A DNA stretch of 64,000 nt from Lentilactobacillus buchneri. Its GTDB lineage: Bacteria; Bacillota; Bacilli; Lactobacillales; Lactobacillaceae. Both the position numbers and the translations under genes were made by a program. Position 1 is the stretch's first letter. Every line of letters starts with the position of its first letter. Below, one piece after another: positions 1 to 9,401 of the stretch. Location of the stretch: NCBI RefSeq assembly GCF_018314255.1, contig NZ_CP073066.1:496001-560000 (forward strand), read 5' to 3'. Below the pieces are notes generated by a model, which ran no database searches, was not told the origin of the DNA, and saw only the letters and a list, made by a program, of their open reading frames with translations.

Positions 1-798
<798 letters not shown>

Positions 799-3033
799 TT
801 AATTTTCCTGCTTCTTAATTGGGGCAAATGCAGCCAACAGCCGCTTGATGCCCTCTTGCTTGAATGCAATATCGAGCTCCATATCCTCGCCGGTTCCGGT
901 AACCTTGACAACCGTGCCGGTTCCCCAAGCCTTGTGTGATACTTTATCACCAACGGCCCAAGCGAGTTTGTCTGCACCGGATCCTTTAGGGCTTTCGACG
1001 ACTTTTCCAGGTCGCCGATAAGTAGTTGCCGTTGCCCGCCTGGTTCGGCGATCAAACGGCGTGCTTAGGGGGGACTCAGTTTGCTGTTGATTATCCGAAT
1101 GGATAAGCTCTGGGCTAATTTCGTTGACGAAGCGCGACTCTGGATTGTTTTGGCGACGGCCATACAACATTCGCGAGTAGGCATTGGTAATATAGAGTTT
1201 TTCTTTGGCACGCGTAATGCCAACGTACGCTAATCGGCGCTCTTCTTGAAGTTCTGATTCGTCTGCTGCGGCTCGTGAAAGCGGGAATAATCCTTCTTCC
1301 ATTCCCATCAAAAAGACCACTGGAAATTCCAGTCCCTTGGCTGCATGCAAAGTCATCAAAGTCACTTGGGAATTGTCTTCTTCGAGACTATCCTGATCAG
1401 AAACCAAGGCCAAATCACTTAAGAAATTCACTAAGTTCTGTTGACCGGTTTCGCCCTCGTTTTCTTCATCATACTTTTGAGTCACAGAAATAAATTCTTC
1501 CAAGTTTTCAAGCCTGGTTTGAGCTTCCAAAGACTTCGAAGCTTTCAAGGTACTTAGATAGCCACTCTTATCGAGAATTTCTTCAGTAATTTCAGTGATT
1601 GATAATTGTGCCATCTTCTCTGAAATCGTTCGCATCGTCTGTTCAAATTCAGCGATCGAATTTTTTGCACGGGTAGAAATCTCATTGGCTAAATCAACGT
1701 TTTTAGCAGCCTCAAGGAGACTCCACTGATGATCGTTGGCGAATAGTCGTAATCGTTCAATACTGGCTTGGCCGATCCCCCGTTTAGGTTCGTTGATGAC
1801 CCGTTCAAAGCTCATGGAGTCGTTTGGATTAGCTAACAGAGTCAGGTAAGACAAGGCGTCTCGAATTTCTTTTCGATCATAGAACTTGTGTCCGCCAACC
1901 ATGGTGTAGGGAATATTTGATTTGAGCAAGGTTTCTTCAATTACCCGTGACTGCGCATTGGTTCGGTAAAGGATTGCAAAACTGCCGTAATTGCGTTTTG
2001 GCTTGGCCATTTCTTCTTGAATTTTGGCAACAACGTATCTTGCCTCGTCGTTTTCGGTCTGACCACGATAATATGAAATCTGATCGCCCTTGGGATTTTC
2101 AGTCCACAAATTTTTGTCGGCACGATTGTCATTATGGGCAATCACCGAATTAGCGGCATCAAGTACCGTTTTAGTTGAACGATAGTTTTGTTCCAATAAG
2201 GTCACATGGGCATCCGGATAGTCTTTTTTGAAATCAAGGATGTTCTGCATGTTGGCACCACGCCAGCCGTAGATACTTTGGTCGGCATCCCCGACGACAC
2301 AGATGTTACGATTTTTCTTGGCAAGGGTATTCACCAGTCGGTATTGAGCCTCATTGGTATCCTGATACTCATCAACATGGATGTATTGAAATTTGTCCTG
2401 ATAGGATTCCAAAACATCCGGATGTTCATCAAATAATTGGATGGTGATCATAATCAAATCATCAAAGTCCAATGATTGATTCTGCTTCAGCTCTGCTTGG
2501 TAGCGATCATAGACGTCAGCCACGATTTGATCGAAAGCACTATTGGCCTGAGCTTTGAATGCTTTGGGTGTGAGCAGATCATTTTTGGCGTTGGAGATAG
2601 CCGATAAAACGGCTCTGGGATCGAACTTTTTGGGATCAATATTCAAATCTCGCAGTACTCGTTTGACAAGCGTCCGCTGCTCACTGGTATCGGCAATCGT
2701 AAAAGCCTTATTGTAGCCCAGCAAATCAATATGGCGGCGTAAAATCCGCACACATAGTGCATGGAATGTTGAAACCCAAACATCGTTACCACCTTCACCC
2801 AACAATTTTGAAACCCGTTCACGCATTTCCCGGGCAGCCTTATTGGTAAAAGTGATCGCTAAAATCCGCCACGGCATAATATGGTTATGTTCAATTATGT
2901 AGGCAATTCGGTGGGTTAATACCCGGGTCTTGCCACTGCCGGCACCGGCCATAATGAGGACGGGTCCTTCAGTATGGATAACGGCGTCTTTTTGATCTTT
3001 ATTTAATCCTGCTAATAAACTTTCTTCTGCCAC
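799..3033 (-). CDS. pcrA: ATP-dependent DNA helicase PcrA (UvrD/Rep family)
   Basis: Superfamily 1A 3'-5' helicase for nucleotide excision repair and rolling-circle replication. Seen: Walker A GAGSGKT near the N-terminus, Walker B DEYQDTN, QNYRST (motif IV), TLHAAKGLEF (motif V) and ERRLAYVGITRAK (motif VI). A C-terminal Tudor-like tail (VSHKAWGTGTVVKV) is the RNA polymerase interaction module known in PcrA. Length about 744 residues is normal. The frame opens at an ATG at 3045, but an SD-like GAGAGG abuts that codon; the GTG at 3033 is better spaced and fits the usual family N-terminus, so it is chosen with moderate certainty. Followed by ligA in the same operon. Confidence 0.95.
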   Translation of the reverse strand: MAEESLLAGLNKDQKDAVIHTEGPVLIMAGAGSGKTRVLTHRIAYIIEHNHIMPWRILAITFTNKAAREMRERVSKLLGEGGNDVWVSTFHALCVRILRRHIDLLGYNKAFTIADTSEQRTLVKRVLRDLNIDPKKFDPRAVLSAISNAKNDLLTPKAFKAQANSAFDQIVADVYDRYQAELKQNQSLDFDDLIMITIQLFDEHPDVLESYQDKFQYIHVDEYQDTNEAQYRLVNTLAKKNRNICVVGDADQSIYGWRGANMQNILDFKKDYPDAHVTLLEQNYRSTKTVLDAANSVIAHNDNRADKNLWTENPKGDQISYYRGQTENDEARYVVAKIQEEMAKPKRNYGSFAILYRTNAQSRVIEETLLKSNIPYTMVGGHKFYDRKEIRDALSYLTLLANPNDSMSFERVINEPKRGIGQASIERLRLFANDHQWSLLEAAKNVDLANEISTRAKNSIAEFEQTMRTISEKMAQLSITEITEEILDKSGYLSTLKASKSLEAQTRLENLEEFISVTQKYDEENEGETGQQNLVNFLSDLALVSDQDSLEEDNSQVTLMTLHAAKGLEFPVVFLMGMEEGLFPLSRAAADESELQEERRLAYVGITRAKEKLYITNAYSRMLYGRRQNNPESRFVNEISPELIHSDNQQQTESPLSTPFDRRTRRATATTYRRPGKVVESPKGSGADKLAWAVGDKVSHKAWGTGTVVKVTGTGEDMELDIAFKQEGIKRLLAAFAPIKKQEN

Positions 3034-3072
3034 TAAATATTCCATCCTCTCGCATTTATCTTTTCAATTATA

Positions 3073-3096
3073 ACAAAAAAGTCGGCTTCCCGACTC
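3073..3096 (-). terminator. Intrinsic terminator after the PurK-like gene
   Basis: On the minus strand AGTCGG and CCGACT pair around a short loop (3080-3095) and are followed by six T. It separates the PurK-like gene from pcrA. A TATAAT hexamer follows at once at about 3068-3073 and may be the -10 of a pcrA promoter, although no good -35 is seen. Confidence 0.75.
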
Positions 3097-3097
3097 T

Positions 3098-4258
3098 CTA
3101 CATGTTGCTATATTTTGTTTTGTAATCTATGTCATGCCAAATCCCAGTGGCCTCCAGTTTAACCAGGGTGTCTGAAATAGATTTGGTCGGAATCAGGACA
3201 TAGCCAACCAGCTGATGGTCGTCAGTTGGCTCGTTGCCATAAAACGTGAAGTGCCAATTATCTTTGATGACCCATTGGGTTTGGACACGTTGATATTCCT
3301 GTTGTCGAATGGCCTGATAAACCGTTGCAATTCCGGGAATAATTTGTGTCAAAGGCAAACCGGCAATTGCCCGCAAATGTTGTTCAAATTCATCGGCATT
3401 AGCAGCGTAATCAAATACAAACCCAGCCGCACTCAATTTGGGAGCAACTCTGCTGACATAAATCGAACCGCTCTTGGCCAAGAAGAGTGTGACTTCGAAA
3501 GTACCGACATAGTCAAGGTTGTTGGCAATTTCATTGGTAATTCGGGTCATTTCCTTCTTCACACTGGGATCGAGTTTTGCCGGCGTATAGGCGGTCATTA
3601 ACTGATCGCCTTCATACATCACTTCGACTGGTGGAAACATCACAATTGACCCTGACTCGGTCCGGGTAACGACCACGGAGTAGTCAGTATCATGTTCCAC
3701 ATAGGATTCCAAAATGTAAGTTCCGGAATCTAAAAAACCGGATGCCAGGACAATATCAGCCTGGTTCTTAATCAGCAATTCTTTGCCGCCATTTAGTCCC
3801 CGCTGAATGGGCTTTAAAATAGCCGGGTACCCAATGGAATTAATGGCTTGGTAAATGTCTTCCAACGTGACAATCGTCGAGTAAGGAACCATGTTAATAT
3901 TCAGGGTTTCAAAAAACGTTCGTTCAATCAGTCGATCTTGGACAATATCCAATAATCCGTCCCGTTGCGGCACAGCCGTGTATTGGGAAATGTATCGAAT
4001 GACATCTGAATCGATAAATTGATTGTCATAGATCACCGCTTCACAGCGTTCGGCAAACATTTTCAAGGTTTCCTTGTCAGTGTAGGGGCCAATGTATTTA
4101 TAGTCTGCCAGTTCCATCGCCTTACTGTTTTCGTTGGAACTGTACATGCCAACATTAAAGCCCATTTGTTTTGCGCGAGCCAATAACGTTGGGGTGCTGA
4201 TACTATCTCCAAGAATCCCAATTGTTTGACCGGGATAGATAACATTTGCGTTTGCCAA
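3098..4258 (-). CDS. PurK-like ATP-grasp protein, probably not a true N5-CAIR synthetase
   Basis: A 386-residue protein with the layout of PurK: a Rossmann-like N-terminus (GQTIGILGDS), a central ATP-grasp region (GYPAILKPIQ, ESYVEHDTDYSVVV) and a C-terminal stretch FEQHLRAIAGLPL that closely resembles PurK. Key PurK motifs are altered: the glycine-rich TGGYDGRG segment reads QRGLNGGKE, and the catalytic NE-APR-HNSGH block reads SRVAPKLSAAGF. No purE or other purine gene is nearby, but xpt lies upstream. Start is a TTG at 4258 with only a weak SD. A diverged paralogue with another carboxylate-amine ligase role or a non-catalytic role is likely; function is not assigned. Confidence 0.7.
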   Translation of the reverse strand: MANANVIYPGQTIGILGDSISTPTLLARAKQMGFNVGMYSSNENSKAMELADYKYIGPYTDKETLKMFAERCEAVIYDNQFIDSDVIRYISQYTAVPQRDGLLDIVQDRLIERTFFETLNINMVPYSTIVTLEDIYQAINSIGYPAILKPIQRGLNGGKELLIKNQADIVLASGFLDSGTYILESYVEHDTDYSVVVTRTESGSIVMFPPVEVMYEGDQLMTAYTPAKLDPSVKKEMTRITNEIANNLDYVGTFEVTLFLAKSGSIYVSRVAPKLSAAGFVFDYAANADEFEQHLRAIAGLPLTQIIPGIATVYQAIRQQEYQRVQTQWVIKDNWHFTFYGNEPTDDHQLVGYVLIPTKSISDTLVKLEATGIWHDIDYKTKYSNM

Positions 4259-4336
4259 TTAATTCACTACTTTCATATCGTCATTTTATTAATTGTAAGT
4301 CATCATTAAACTTATCGTACCATTATTTTCACAGCT

Positions 4337-4909
4337 CTAATCAACAAATGTGACTTTTTGGTTATCCAGAGAGGCAACTCGAGCCAAAGACTCCAAACGG
4401 ACACCTGATTTTTCAATCATGGTGTGCCCTTTTTGGAAGCTCTTTTCGATCACAATCCCAACACCTTCAACTTTAACATTTGCCAACTTGGCAATTTCCA
4501 ACAGTCCTTGAACGGCTTGACCATTTGCCAAAAAATCATCAATAATCAAAATTCGATCATTTGGCTTCAAAAATCGTTTATCAATACTGATATCGTTGCT
4601 AACTTGCTTGGTATAAGAATAAACGCTGGCGGTGTACAGGTTATCGGTTAAAGTTAAACTCTTATGCTTTCTGGCAAAGATCAACGGAACCCCCATATGG
4701 ATCGCCGTTGTCAATGCCGGGGCGATTCCGGAAGATTCAACGGTCACAACCTTGGTTACCCCTTCATCTTTAAATAAGCGGGCAAATTCGGCACCAATTT
4801 GGTCCATCAATTTTGCATCAACCTGGTGATTTAAAAAGTTGTCGACCTTTAATACGTTTCCTGGTAATACAGTACCATCCTCCAAAATGCGTTTCTTAAG
4901 TAAGTCCAT
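4337..4909 (-). CDS. xpt: Xanthine phosphoribosyltransferase
   Basis: Type I phosphoribosyltransferase of 190 residues that converts xanthine and PRPP to XMP in purine salvage. Seen: the PRPP-binding motif [11 protein letters not shown] near residues 120-130, the N-terminal [17 protein letters not shown] stretch and [11 protein letters not shown], all typical of Xpt. The ATG at 4909 has AAGGAA upstream, within the end of the preceding GH73 gene, so the two are probably co-transcribed. No purine riboswitch is visible in the 14-base intergenic space, unlike the Bacillus xpt operon. Confidence 0.92.
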   Translation of the reverse strand: MDLLKKRILEDGTVLPGNVLKVDNFLNHQVDAKLMDQIGAEFARLFKDEGVTKVVTVESSGIAPALTTAIHMGVPLIFARKHKSLTLTDNLYTASVYSYTKQVSNDISIDKRFLKPNDRILIIDDFLANGQAVQGLLEIAKLANVKVEGVGIVIEKSFQKGHTMIEKSGVRLESLARVASLDNQKVTFVD

Positions 4910-4923
4910 CTCAAAATTCCTTT

Positions 4924-5556
4924 CTAGTCATCGTATTGATAAAGTTTGTATTGTCTGATGATGGCGATCAATTTCTTGGTATAAGCAGGGTCGGTCGCAT
5001 AGCCATCCTGCTGAAGACCATCAGCGGCCTGCAGGTAGTTGTTTGCGGCCACCACGTCCTTGTACTGCTGTGGGTTCCATTTCGTGCCATAGGCAAGCAA
5101 TTTGGCGTGATCAGCCAAGGATTCATTCCAGTCCTGATATACTTGGAACCGAGCTTTGATCGTCACATAACGGCCATTCACGAATTCCTGCGTATTCAGG
5201 TAGACCGAGTTGGTGGTATTATCCTGAGCTTTGACGCCAAACAGATTATAATACTTGCTCGCAAGCTTGCTGGTGCCCCAGTTGGACTCCAAAATGGCCT
5301 GAGCTAAAGTAATACTCGGTAAGATATTATATTGCCCCTGCAGCCGCTGGGCTTGTGGCGCTAATTTGTTGATAAATTTACGGTGCTCAATGGCCACTTC
5401 GTCGTTCGAGCTTTGAATATTGCTCGAATGATAACCGTTTTCGTATAAAGCGTGGAAACCAAAAATGATCACCAACCCACAGATCACCAGAATCAACATC
5501 AAAACGGCATTTGCTTTTTTTGCGCGGCGTTTCCGCCCCTTCTTATATTTTGCCAA
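4924..5556 (-). CDS. Membrane-anchored endo-beta-N-acetylglucosaminidase, GH73 family
   Basis: A cell wall hydrolase of the FlgJ/GH73 type. Seen: a basic N-terminus ([10 protein letters not shown]), one hydrophobic segment ([18 protein letters not shown]) acting as a signal anchor, then a GH73 domain with [15 protein letters not shown] carrying the catalytic Glu, YNLFGVKA, and [18 protein letters not shown] at the end. It probably cleaves glycan strands during growth or cell separation. The open frame reaches 5616, but GAGG lies 5 bases before the TTG at 5556 and a promoter (5588-5616) falls inside the extra upstream codons, so 5556 is chosen. xpt follows 14 bases downstream. Confidence 0.85.
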   Translation of the reverse strand: MAKYKKGRKRRAKKANAVLMLILVICGLVIIFGFHALYENGYHSSNIQSSNDEVAIEHRKFINKLAPQAQRLQGQYNILPSITLAQAILESNWGTSKLASKYYNLFGVKAQDNTTNSVYLNTQEFVNGRYVTIKARFQVYQDWNESLADHAKLLAYGTKWNPQQYKDVVAANNYLQAADGLQQDGYATDPAYTKKLIAIIRQYKLYQYDD

Positions 5557-5587
5557 TCCAACCTCAAACTTTCTAACTTTAAAATTA

Positions 5588-5616
5588 ATTCTAACGATAA
5601 ATCCGAATAAAGACAA
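5588..5616 (-). promoter_or_regulatory. Sigma-A type promoter for the GH73-xpt transcript
   Basis: On the minus strand TTGTCT (5616-5611) and TAGAAT (5593-5588) are separated by 17 bases. It lies about 30 bases ahead of the TTG start at 5556 and argues against the longer reading frame. Confidence 0.6.
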
Positions 5617-5658
5617 ACGAAATTTGTGCTTTGTTCAATTTTTATAAATGCGTAAAAA

Positions 5659-5687
5659 TTGACAAATCTGTTAATTTCGGTTATGTT
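5659..5687 (+). promoter_or_regulatory. Sigma-A type promoter for the DUF2187-like gene
   Basis: TTGACA (5659-5664), a 17-base spacer and TATGTT (5682-5687), followed by GGAG ahead of the ATG at 5722. It is divergent from the GH73 promoter. Confidence 0.65.
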
Positions 5688-5721
5688 ATCCTCTGACACT
5701 TAAATCTGGAGATGAAAACCA

Positions 5722-6021
5722 ATGGCTAAAAACACCGAAGTATCAGAAGCTCAATCAAAATTTCATGTTGGTGATGAGGTTTCATTCAAGATCGAAAAAC
5801 AGACGTTTACCGGTTTCGTTGATAAGAGTTACACCAACTCATTTTTAATCACTTTTGAATCGGATGATCCTGAGATTATCGACAAGTACCACAAAAAGGT
5901 TGTCATCAATAATCGACATCTCAAAATGATCAAGGCAGCTCCCCAACCTGAAGTTGAGGATGAGGACGAGGACGATAATGAAACTAAATCCCCCAAAGCC
6001 AAAAAATCGAGCAAGAAATAA
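5722..6021 (+). CDS. Small DUF2187 (YkvS)-like protein with an acidic-basic tail
   Basis: A 99-residue cytoplasmic protein. Residues 13-70 (FHVGDEVSFKIEK through VVINNRHLKMI) form a compact SH3/KOW-like beta domain resembling the DUF2187 family. The tail is a run of acidic residues (EVEDEDEDDNE) followed by a lysine-rich end (KSPKAKKSSKK), which suggests nucleic acid or protein contacts. It has its own promoter and terminator and so is monocistronic. No function is established for this family. Confidence 0.75.
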   Translation: MAKNTEVSEAQSKFHVGDEVSFKIEKQTFTGFVDKSYTNSFLITFESDDPEIIDKYHKKVVINNRHLKMIKAAPQPEVEDEDEDDNETKSPKAKKSSKK

Positions 6022-6031
6022 TGATTAAAAG

Positions 6032-6067
6032 TAGACCCTGCATATATTTGTGCAAGGTCTATTTTTT
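6032..6067 (+). terminator. Intrinsic terminator after the DUF2187-like gene
   Basis: TAGACCCTGCA (6032-6042) pairs with TGCAAGGTCTA (6051-6061) with one mismatch and is followed by six T. It may also serve the ECF S gene that ends at 6066 on the other strand. Confidence 0.8.
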
Positions 6068-6662
6068 ATCTGCTGGTCCGGTCAAAAATCTTTTTAACCG
6101 GCACCGCAATCAACGGTGTGACAATTCCGCTAAAGATTGCTTCCGGAACACCATTCGTACCAACCACCCCTAGTAAATATGGGAGGAGTTCTTTGATATT
6201 AATCTGATACAGTTGAGGGGCTTTCGCCTTATAAAACAGATAAATGAGTCCCAGCACCAGGACCGTGTTGGTTAATGAACCCAAGACAGCCGATACAGAA
6301 ATACTGGCTGCCTGGCTTTTCAAGTGTTTCTTGAGATACGTGTACGTCATACCAGCAACTACGCCAATCATAATCCGGGGGATGACCGAAATAATCGGGT
6401 TAACAAAGACGATTGCCGCTAAAGGGCTGGTCGGCCATACAAAAGCTCGGACAAAAGTCGTCAGCCCCCAAACACCACCAATGATCGCTCCGTCAACAGT
6501 TCCAAGCAAAACCGTTGCAACGACGACAGTCATCGGGATAATCGTAATTTCAAGTGGACCAATTGGGATGTACCCGATCAAAGGAATCGAAGTTTGCAAC
6601 AGAATGATCGCAATAAACATTGCCAGCATGTTCAGTCGTAAAGTATTTTTCTTAACAGGCAT
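6066..6662 (-). CDS. ECF transporter S component (vitamin-type substrate binder)
   Basis: A 198-residue protein with about six hydrophobic segments and the N-terminal arrangement of ECF S components (PLIGYIPIGPLEITIIPMTV, then GAIIGGVWGLTTFVRAF). S components bind the vitamin and recruit the shared EcfA1-EcfA2-EcfT module, encoded here at 8604-11072. The sequence resembles the PF12822 group that includes pantothenate and related transporters, but the substrate cannot be fixed from sequence. No riboswitch precedes it; instead the promoter region holds three TTGTAT half-sites that suggest control by a repressor. Confidence 0.82.
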   Translation of the reverse strand: MPVKKNTLRLNMLAMFIAIILLQTSIPLIGYIPIGPLEITIIPMTVVVATVLLGTVDGAIIGGVWGLTTFVRAFVWPTSPLAAIVFVNPIISVIPRIMIGVVAGMTYTYLKKHLKSQAASISVSAVLGSLTNTVLVLGLIYLFYKAKAPQLYQINIKELLPYLLGVVGTNGVPEAIFSGIVTPLIAVPVKKIFDRTSR

Positions 6663-6693
6663 GTGTTCTTACCCCTTTAAAGTTGTTGGAACC

Positions 6694-6726
6694 ATTATAC
6701 AATAACGGATTGTATTCTAATACAAT
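6694..6726 (-). promoter_or_regulatory. Operator-like triple half-site over the ECF S promoter
   Basis: A perfect palindrome ATTGTATT-CT-AATACAAT (6709-6726, plus strand) is followed by a third half-site ATACAAT (6697-6703) facing it across five bases. The minus-strand -10 TATAAT (6699-6694) overlaps the third half-site. The layout suggests repressor binding over the promoter. The regulator is unknown. Confidence 0.55.
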
Positions 6727-6769
6727 TTTGCTGGTGAATGTCAGTTTACCAACAAGCTTAAAATATTCT

Positions 6770-6804
6770 CAACAAAAAAACACTCCTCAAAAGAGAAGTG
6801 TTTT
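6770..6804 (-). terminator. Terminator of the rplM-rpsI transcript
   Basis: On the minus strand AAAACACTTCTC and GAGGAGTGTTTT (6777-6804) pair around TTTT and run into a T tract. It lies 19 bases after rpsI. Confidence 0.85.
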
Positions 6805-6822
6805 GAAAAAGCAAAGTAAATT

Positions 6823-7215
6823 TTAACGCTTTGAAAATTGTGAAGCTTTACGGGCCTTTTTAAGACCTGGCTTCTTACGTTCTTTCATTCGTGCGTCACG
6901 AGTTAATAAACCGGCACGCTTCAATGGTCCACGGAAGTCGGGATCAACTGCAAGCAATGCACGGGCAATTCCGTGACGAGTTGCGCCGGCTTGGCCGGAG
7001 AATCCACCACCGTTAACGTTAACCAAGGTATCATAGTTACCTAAAGTCTCAGTTACGTTGAATGGTTGCACAACAACTTCACGCAAGTTAGCAAATGGAA
7101 TATAGTCTTCGATTGCTTTGTCATTCATGATAATTTTTCCAGTTCCGGGTACCAAACGTACTCGAGCAACTGAATCTTTACGACGGCCAGTGCCGCGATA
7201 TTGTACTTGAGCCAA
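6823..7215 (-). CDS. rpsI: 30S ribosomal protein S9
   Basis: S9, 130 residues, part of the 30S head; its C-terminal tail reaches the P-site tRNA. Seen: [20 protein letters not shown] at the start and the conserved basic end [17 protein letters not shown]. It lies 13 bases behind rplM, the universal rplM-rpsI pair, and is followed by a strong terminator. Confidence 0.98.
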   Translation of the reverse strand: MAQVQYRGTGRRKDSVARVRLVPGTGKIIMNDKAIEDYIPFANLREVVVQPFNVTETLGNYDTLVNVNGGGFSGQAGATRHGIARALLAVDPDFRGPLKRAGLLTRDARMKERKKPGLKKARKASQFSKR

Positions 7216-7228
7216 AGTGAATTCCTCC

Positions 7229-7672
7229 TTAAATTAGGTTATTAATGTCTAATACTTCTGGTTTTTGAGCTTGATGATCGTGTTCAGGACCTGCATAGAC
7301 ATGTAACTTCAAACCAATTTTATGACCTAATGTTCCATGAGGAAGCATTCCTTTAACGGAAGTTTCAATTAACTTTTCGGGATTCTTAGCACGCAAATCA
7401 CCGGCAGTTCGTTGCTTCAAGCCACCAATAAAGCGACTGTGATGGTAATAGATCTTCCGAGTGTCTTTGTGACCAGTCAGACCGACTTTACTTGCATTAA
7501 TTACAATCACATTATCCCCAGTATCCACGTTGGGTGTGAATGTTGGTTTATTCTTACCTCTTAAGATTGATGCTACTGCTGATGATAAACGTCCAAGAGA
7601 TACGTCTGTTGCGTCAACAACGTACCATTTACGTTCTACTTCACCAGGTTTTGCCATATAAGTTGTACGCAC
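7229..7672 (-). CDS. rplM: 50S ribosomal protein L13
   Basis: L13, 147 residues, an early 50S assembly protein. Seen: [20 protein letters not shown] at the N-terminus and [20 protein letters not shown] near the end. The frame is open further upstream to 7765, but the GTG at 7672 has a strong GGAGG at proper spacing and gives the family length, and the rplM promoter and leader occupy the upstream part. Probably autoregulated through the leader. Confidence 0.97.
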   Translation of the reverse strand: MRTTYMAKPGEVERKWYVVDATDVSLGRLSSAVASILRGKNKPTFTPNVDTGDNVIVINASKVGLTGHKDTRKIYYHHSRFIGGLKQRTAGDLRAKNPEKLIETSVKGMLPHGTLGHKIGLKLHVYAGPEHDHQAQKPEVLDINNLI

Positions 7673-7679
7673 TGTATAT

Positions 7680-7750
7680 TCCTCCATTGTTCCTGTGTTT
7701 GTTCGACACCAAATAAGATTCCGGGGCTTATCGTGGGGCAAACAATACCA
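7680..7750 (-). ncRNA. rplM 5' leader, candidate L13 leader
   Basis: About 75 bases lie between the rplM promoter and start. They contain GC-rich complementary blocks (for example GCCCC and GGGGC-like runs around 7725-7740). Firmicutes often carry an autoregulatory L13 leader at this place. Assigned from position and folding potential; no covariance model could be run. Confidence 0.4.
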
Positions 7751-7756
7751 ATTAAC

Positions 7757-7785
7757 ATAATACAAATTATTCTGATGAAAGTCAA
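7757..7785 (-). promoter_or_regulatory. rplM promoter
   Basis: On the minus strand TTGACT (7785-7780), a 17-base spacer and TATTAT (7762-7757), just behind the truA stop. It makes rplM-rpsI independent of the upstream ecf-truA transcript. Confidence 0.7.
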
Positions 7786-7798
7786 TTAGTTTCCTAAA

Positions 7799-8602
7799 TT
7801 ATCGTTGTCGTTTTGGCAATTTCGTGGGATGCTTCGGATCTTCACCCTCATAATAGACTTTCTTTAAGTACAAACCGGATGCCGGCATGGTTCGTCGGGC
7901 CTGGTCACGATCTTTCACCTCGTATAAGCGCAATATATCGTGCTCAGGGCGCATTTGAGACCCAATCTCAACAACTACCCCAACCATGATTCGAACCATG
8001 TTATAGAGGAAACCATTGCCATAGAACTCAAGCCGAATTTCGTTGGCTGATTTGTCCAAAATCGCATTAGCTTCATAAATCGTTCGAACATTGGATCGTG
8101 CAGTCGACCCCGAAGCGACAAAACTGGAAAAGTCATGTTCACCAACGAAATCATTCATTGCCGTTTGAACCCGTTCAATATCAATGGGAAAACGCCAATT
8201 TCCGGTATAATTCCGTTTGAACGGATCCTTAAATTCGCCTAAATCCAGCCGATAAACATACCGTTTACCGGACACATCGTAGCGGGCATGGAAAGTATTG
8301 GATACCTTTTCCGCTTTTTTAATCTCCATGTCAAGCGGCAGGAGACTGTTTAGTCCCCGATAAATTGCCTTGGTTGGCAAATCGAACGGGAAATCAAAAT
8401 GGACAACTTGTCCAAGGGCATGGACACCGGCATCTGTCCTGCCAGATCCGTAGACGACAATTGGTGGGTCGGGATTTTTTGCCATGATATTCACTTTTTG
8501 GGTCAAAACACCCTCAATCGTTCTGCGCTTGGGCTGGCGCTCAAAGCCGCTGAACAACGTGCCATCATAGGCTAACGTCACTTTGTATCGAATATTGAAC
8601 AC
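7799..8602 (-). CDS. truA: tRNA pseudouridine(38-40) synthase TruA
   Basis: TruA, 267 residues, makes pseudouridine at positions 38-40 of the tRNA anticodon arm. Seen: KVTLAYDGTLFSGFERQP, the catalytic block GSGRTDAGVHALGQVVHF containing the essential Asp, RGLNSLLP, and FLYNMVRIMVG in the C-terminal half. The GTG start at 8602 lies one base after the ecfT stop, so translation is probably coupled. A start slightly further inside cannot be excluded. The ecf-truA-rplM-rpsI order is typical of lactobacilli. Confidence 0.95.
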   Translation of the reverse strand: MFNIRYKVTLAYDGTLFSGFERQPKRRTIEGVLTQKVNIMAKNPDPPIVVYGSGRTDAGVHALGQVVHFDFPFDLPTKAIYRGLNSLLPLDMEIKKAEKVSNTFHARYDVSGKRYVYRLDLGEFKDPFKRNYTGNWRFPIDIERVQTAMNDFVGEHDFSSFVASGSTARSNVRTIYEANAILDKSANEIRLEFYGNGFLYNMVRIMVGVVVEIGSQMRPEHDILRLYEVKDRDQARRTMPASGLYLKKVYYEGEDPKHPTKLPKRQR

Positions 8603-8603
8603 C

Positions 8604-9401
8604 TCAACTCTTTCTTATGAATAAAACGAGCACCCCGACTAACAAAAAGACTGCCCAACTAATGGTATCTTTTCGCTGCCACCGATAAATCCGGTATTTG
8701 CTGCGGTGCTCACTGTCGGTAAAGCCACGGGCTTCCATGGCAGTTGACAGGTTTTCTGCATGATTGATTGCTCCGGTAAATAATGGGACGAGCAGGGGAA
8801 CGGCTGCTTGAATCCGATGGCGTAAGCTTCCGGACCCAAAGTCCACCCCTCTTGACCGTTGAGCATTTAAAATAGTTTCCATTTCATCCATTAAGGTCGG
8901 TACAAAACGTAAAGCAATTGAAAGCATCAACGCCAATGTGTCCACAGGAAAGTGAACTTTTTTGAGAGGCCGAAGAACGGTCTGCACCCCGTCTGCAATC
9001 GCCAAGGGCGTTGTTGTCAAGGTCAAAACCGTCGAGATCATGATAATCAACAGAAATCGGATGAAAATAAAACCACCGTTAATTAAGCTGGTATCACTGA
9101 CTGAAAATGGACCAAAATGCCAATAGACATGTCCCCCACTGCTGAATAGAATCTGCAGTAAGACAGTAAAAATAATCAACCAAATAAGTGGCCTAATCCC
9201 TTTTAGAAAATAACCAATCGACACGCCTGACATGAGGACCACTATGAGAATCAACACACTCAATGCCGCATAAGTCCAAATGTTATTGGCAAAGAAAATC
9301 ACAACCACAAAATAAAAGCTTAGCATCAATTTGGATTGGGGACTCATTTGATGAACCCAAGAATTGCCTGGAAGGTACCGACCAAATAGAAAATTACTCA
9401 T
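8604..9401 (-). CDS. ecfT: ECF transporter transmembrane protein EcfT
   Basis: The shared membrane scaffold of group II ECF vitamin transporters, 265 residues with about five to six hydrophobic segments. Seen: the two cytoplasmic coupling motifs with Ala-Arg-Gly character, NAQRSRGVDF and MEARGFTD, which contact the two ATPases. The start overlaps the end of ecfA2 by 8 bases. It works with EcfA1, EcfA2 and interchangeable S components such as the one at 6066-6662. Confidence 0.95.
   Translation of the reverse strand: MSNFLFGRYLPGNSWVHQMSPQSKLMLSFYFVVVIFFANNIWTYAALSVLILIVVLMSGVSIGYFLKGIRPLIWLIIFTVLLQILFSSGGHVYWHFGPFSVSDTSLINGGFIFIRFLLIIMISTVLTLTTTPLAIADGVQTVLRPLKKVHFPVDTLALMLSIALRFVPTLMDEMETILNAQRSRGVDFGSGSLRHRIQAAVPLLVPLFTGAINHAENLSTAMEARGFTDSEHRSKYRIYRWQRKDTISWAVFLLVGVLVLFIRKS

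Noticed and set aside
4910..4923. Expected purine riboswitch upstream of xpt
   Set aside because: The spacer is only 14 bases and xpt is co-transcribed with the GH73 gene; no aptamer sequence is present.
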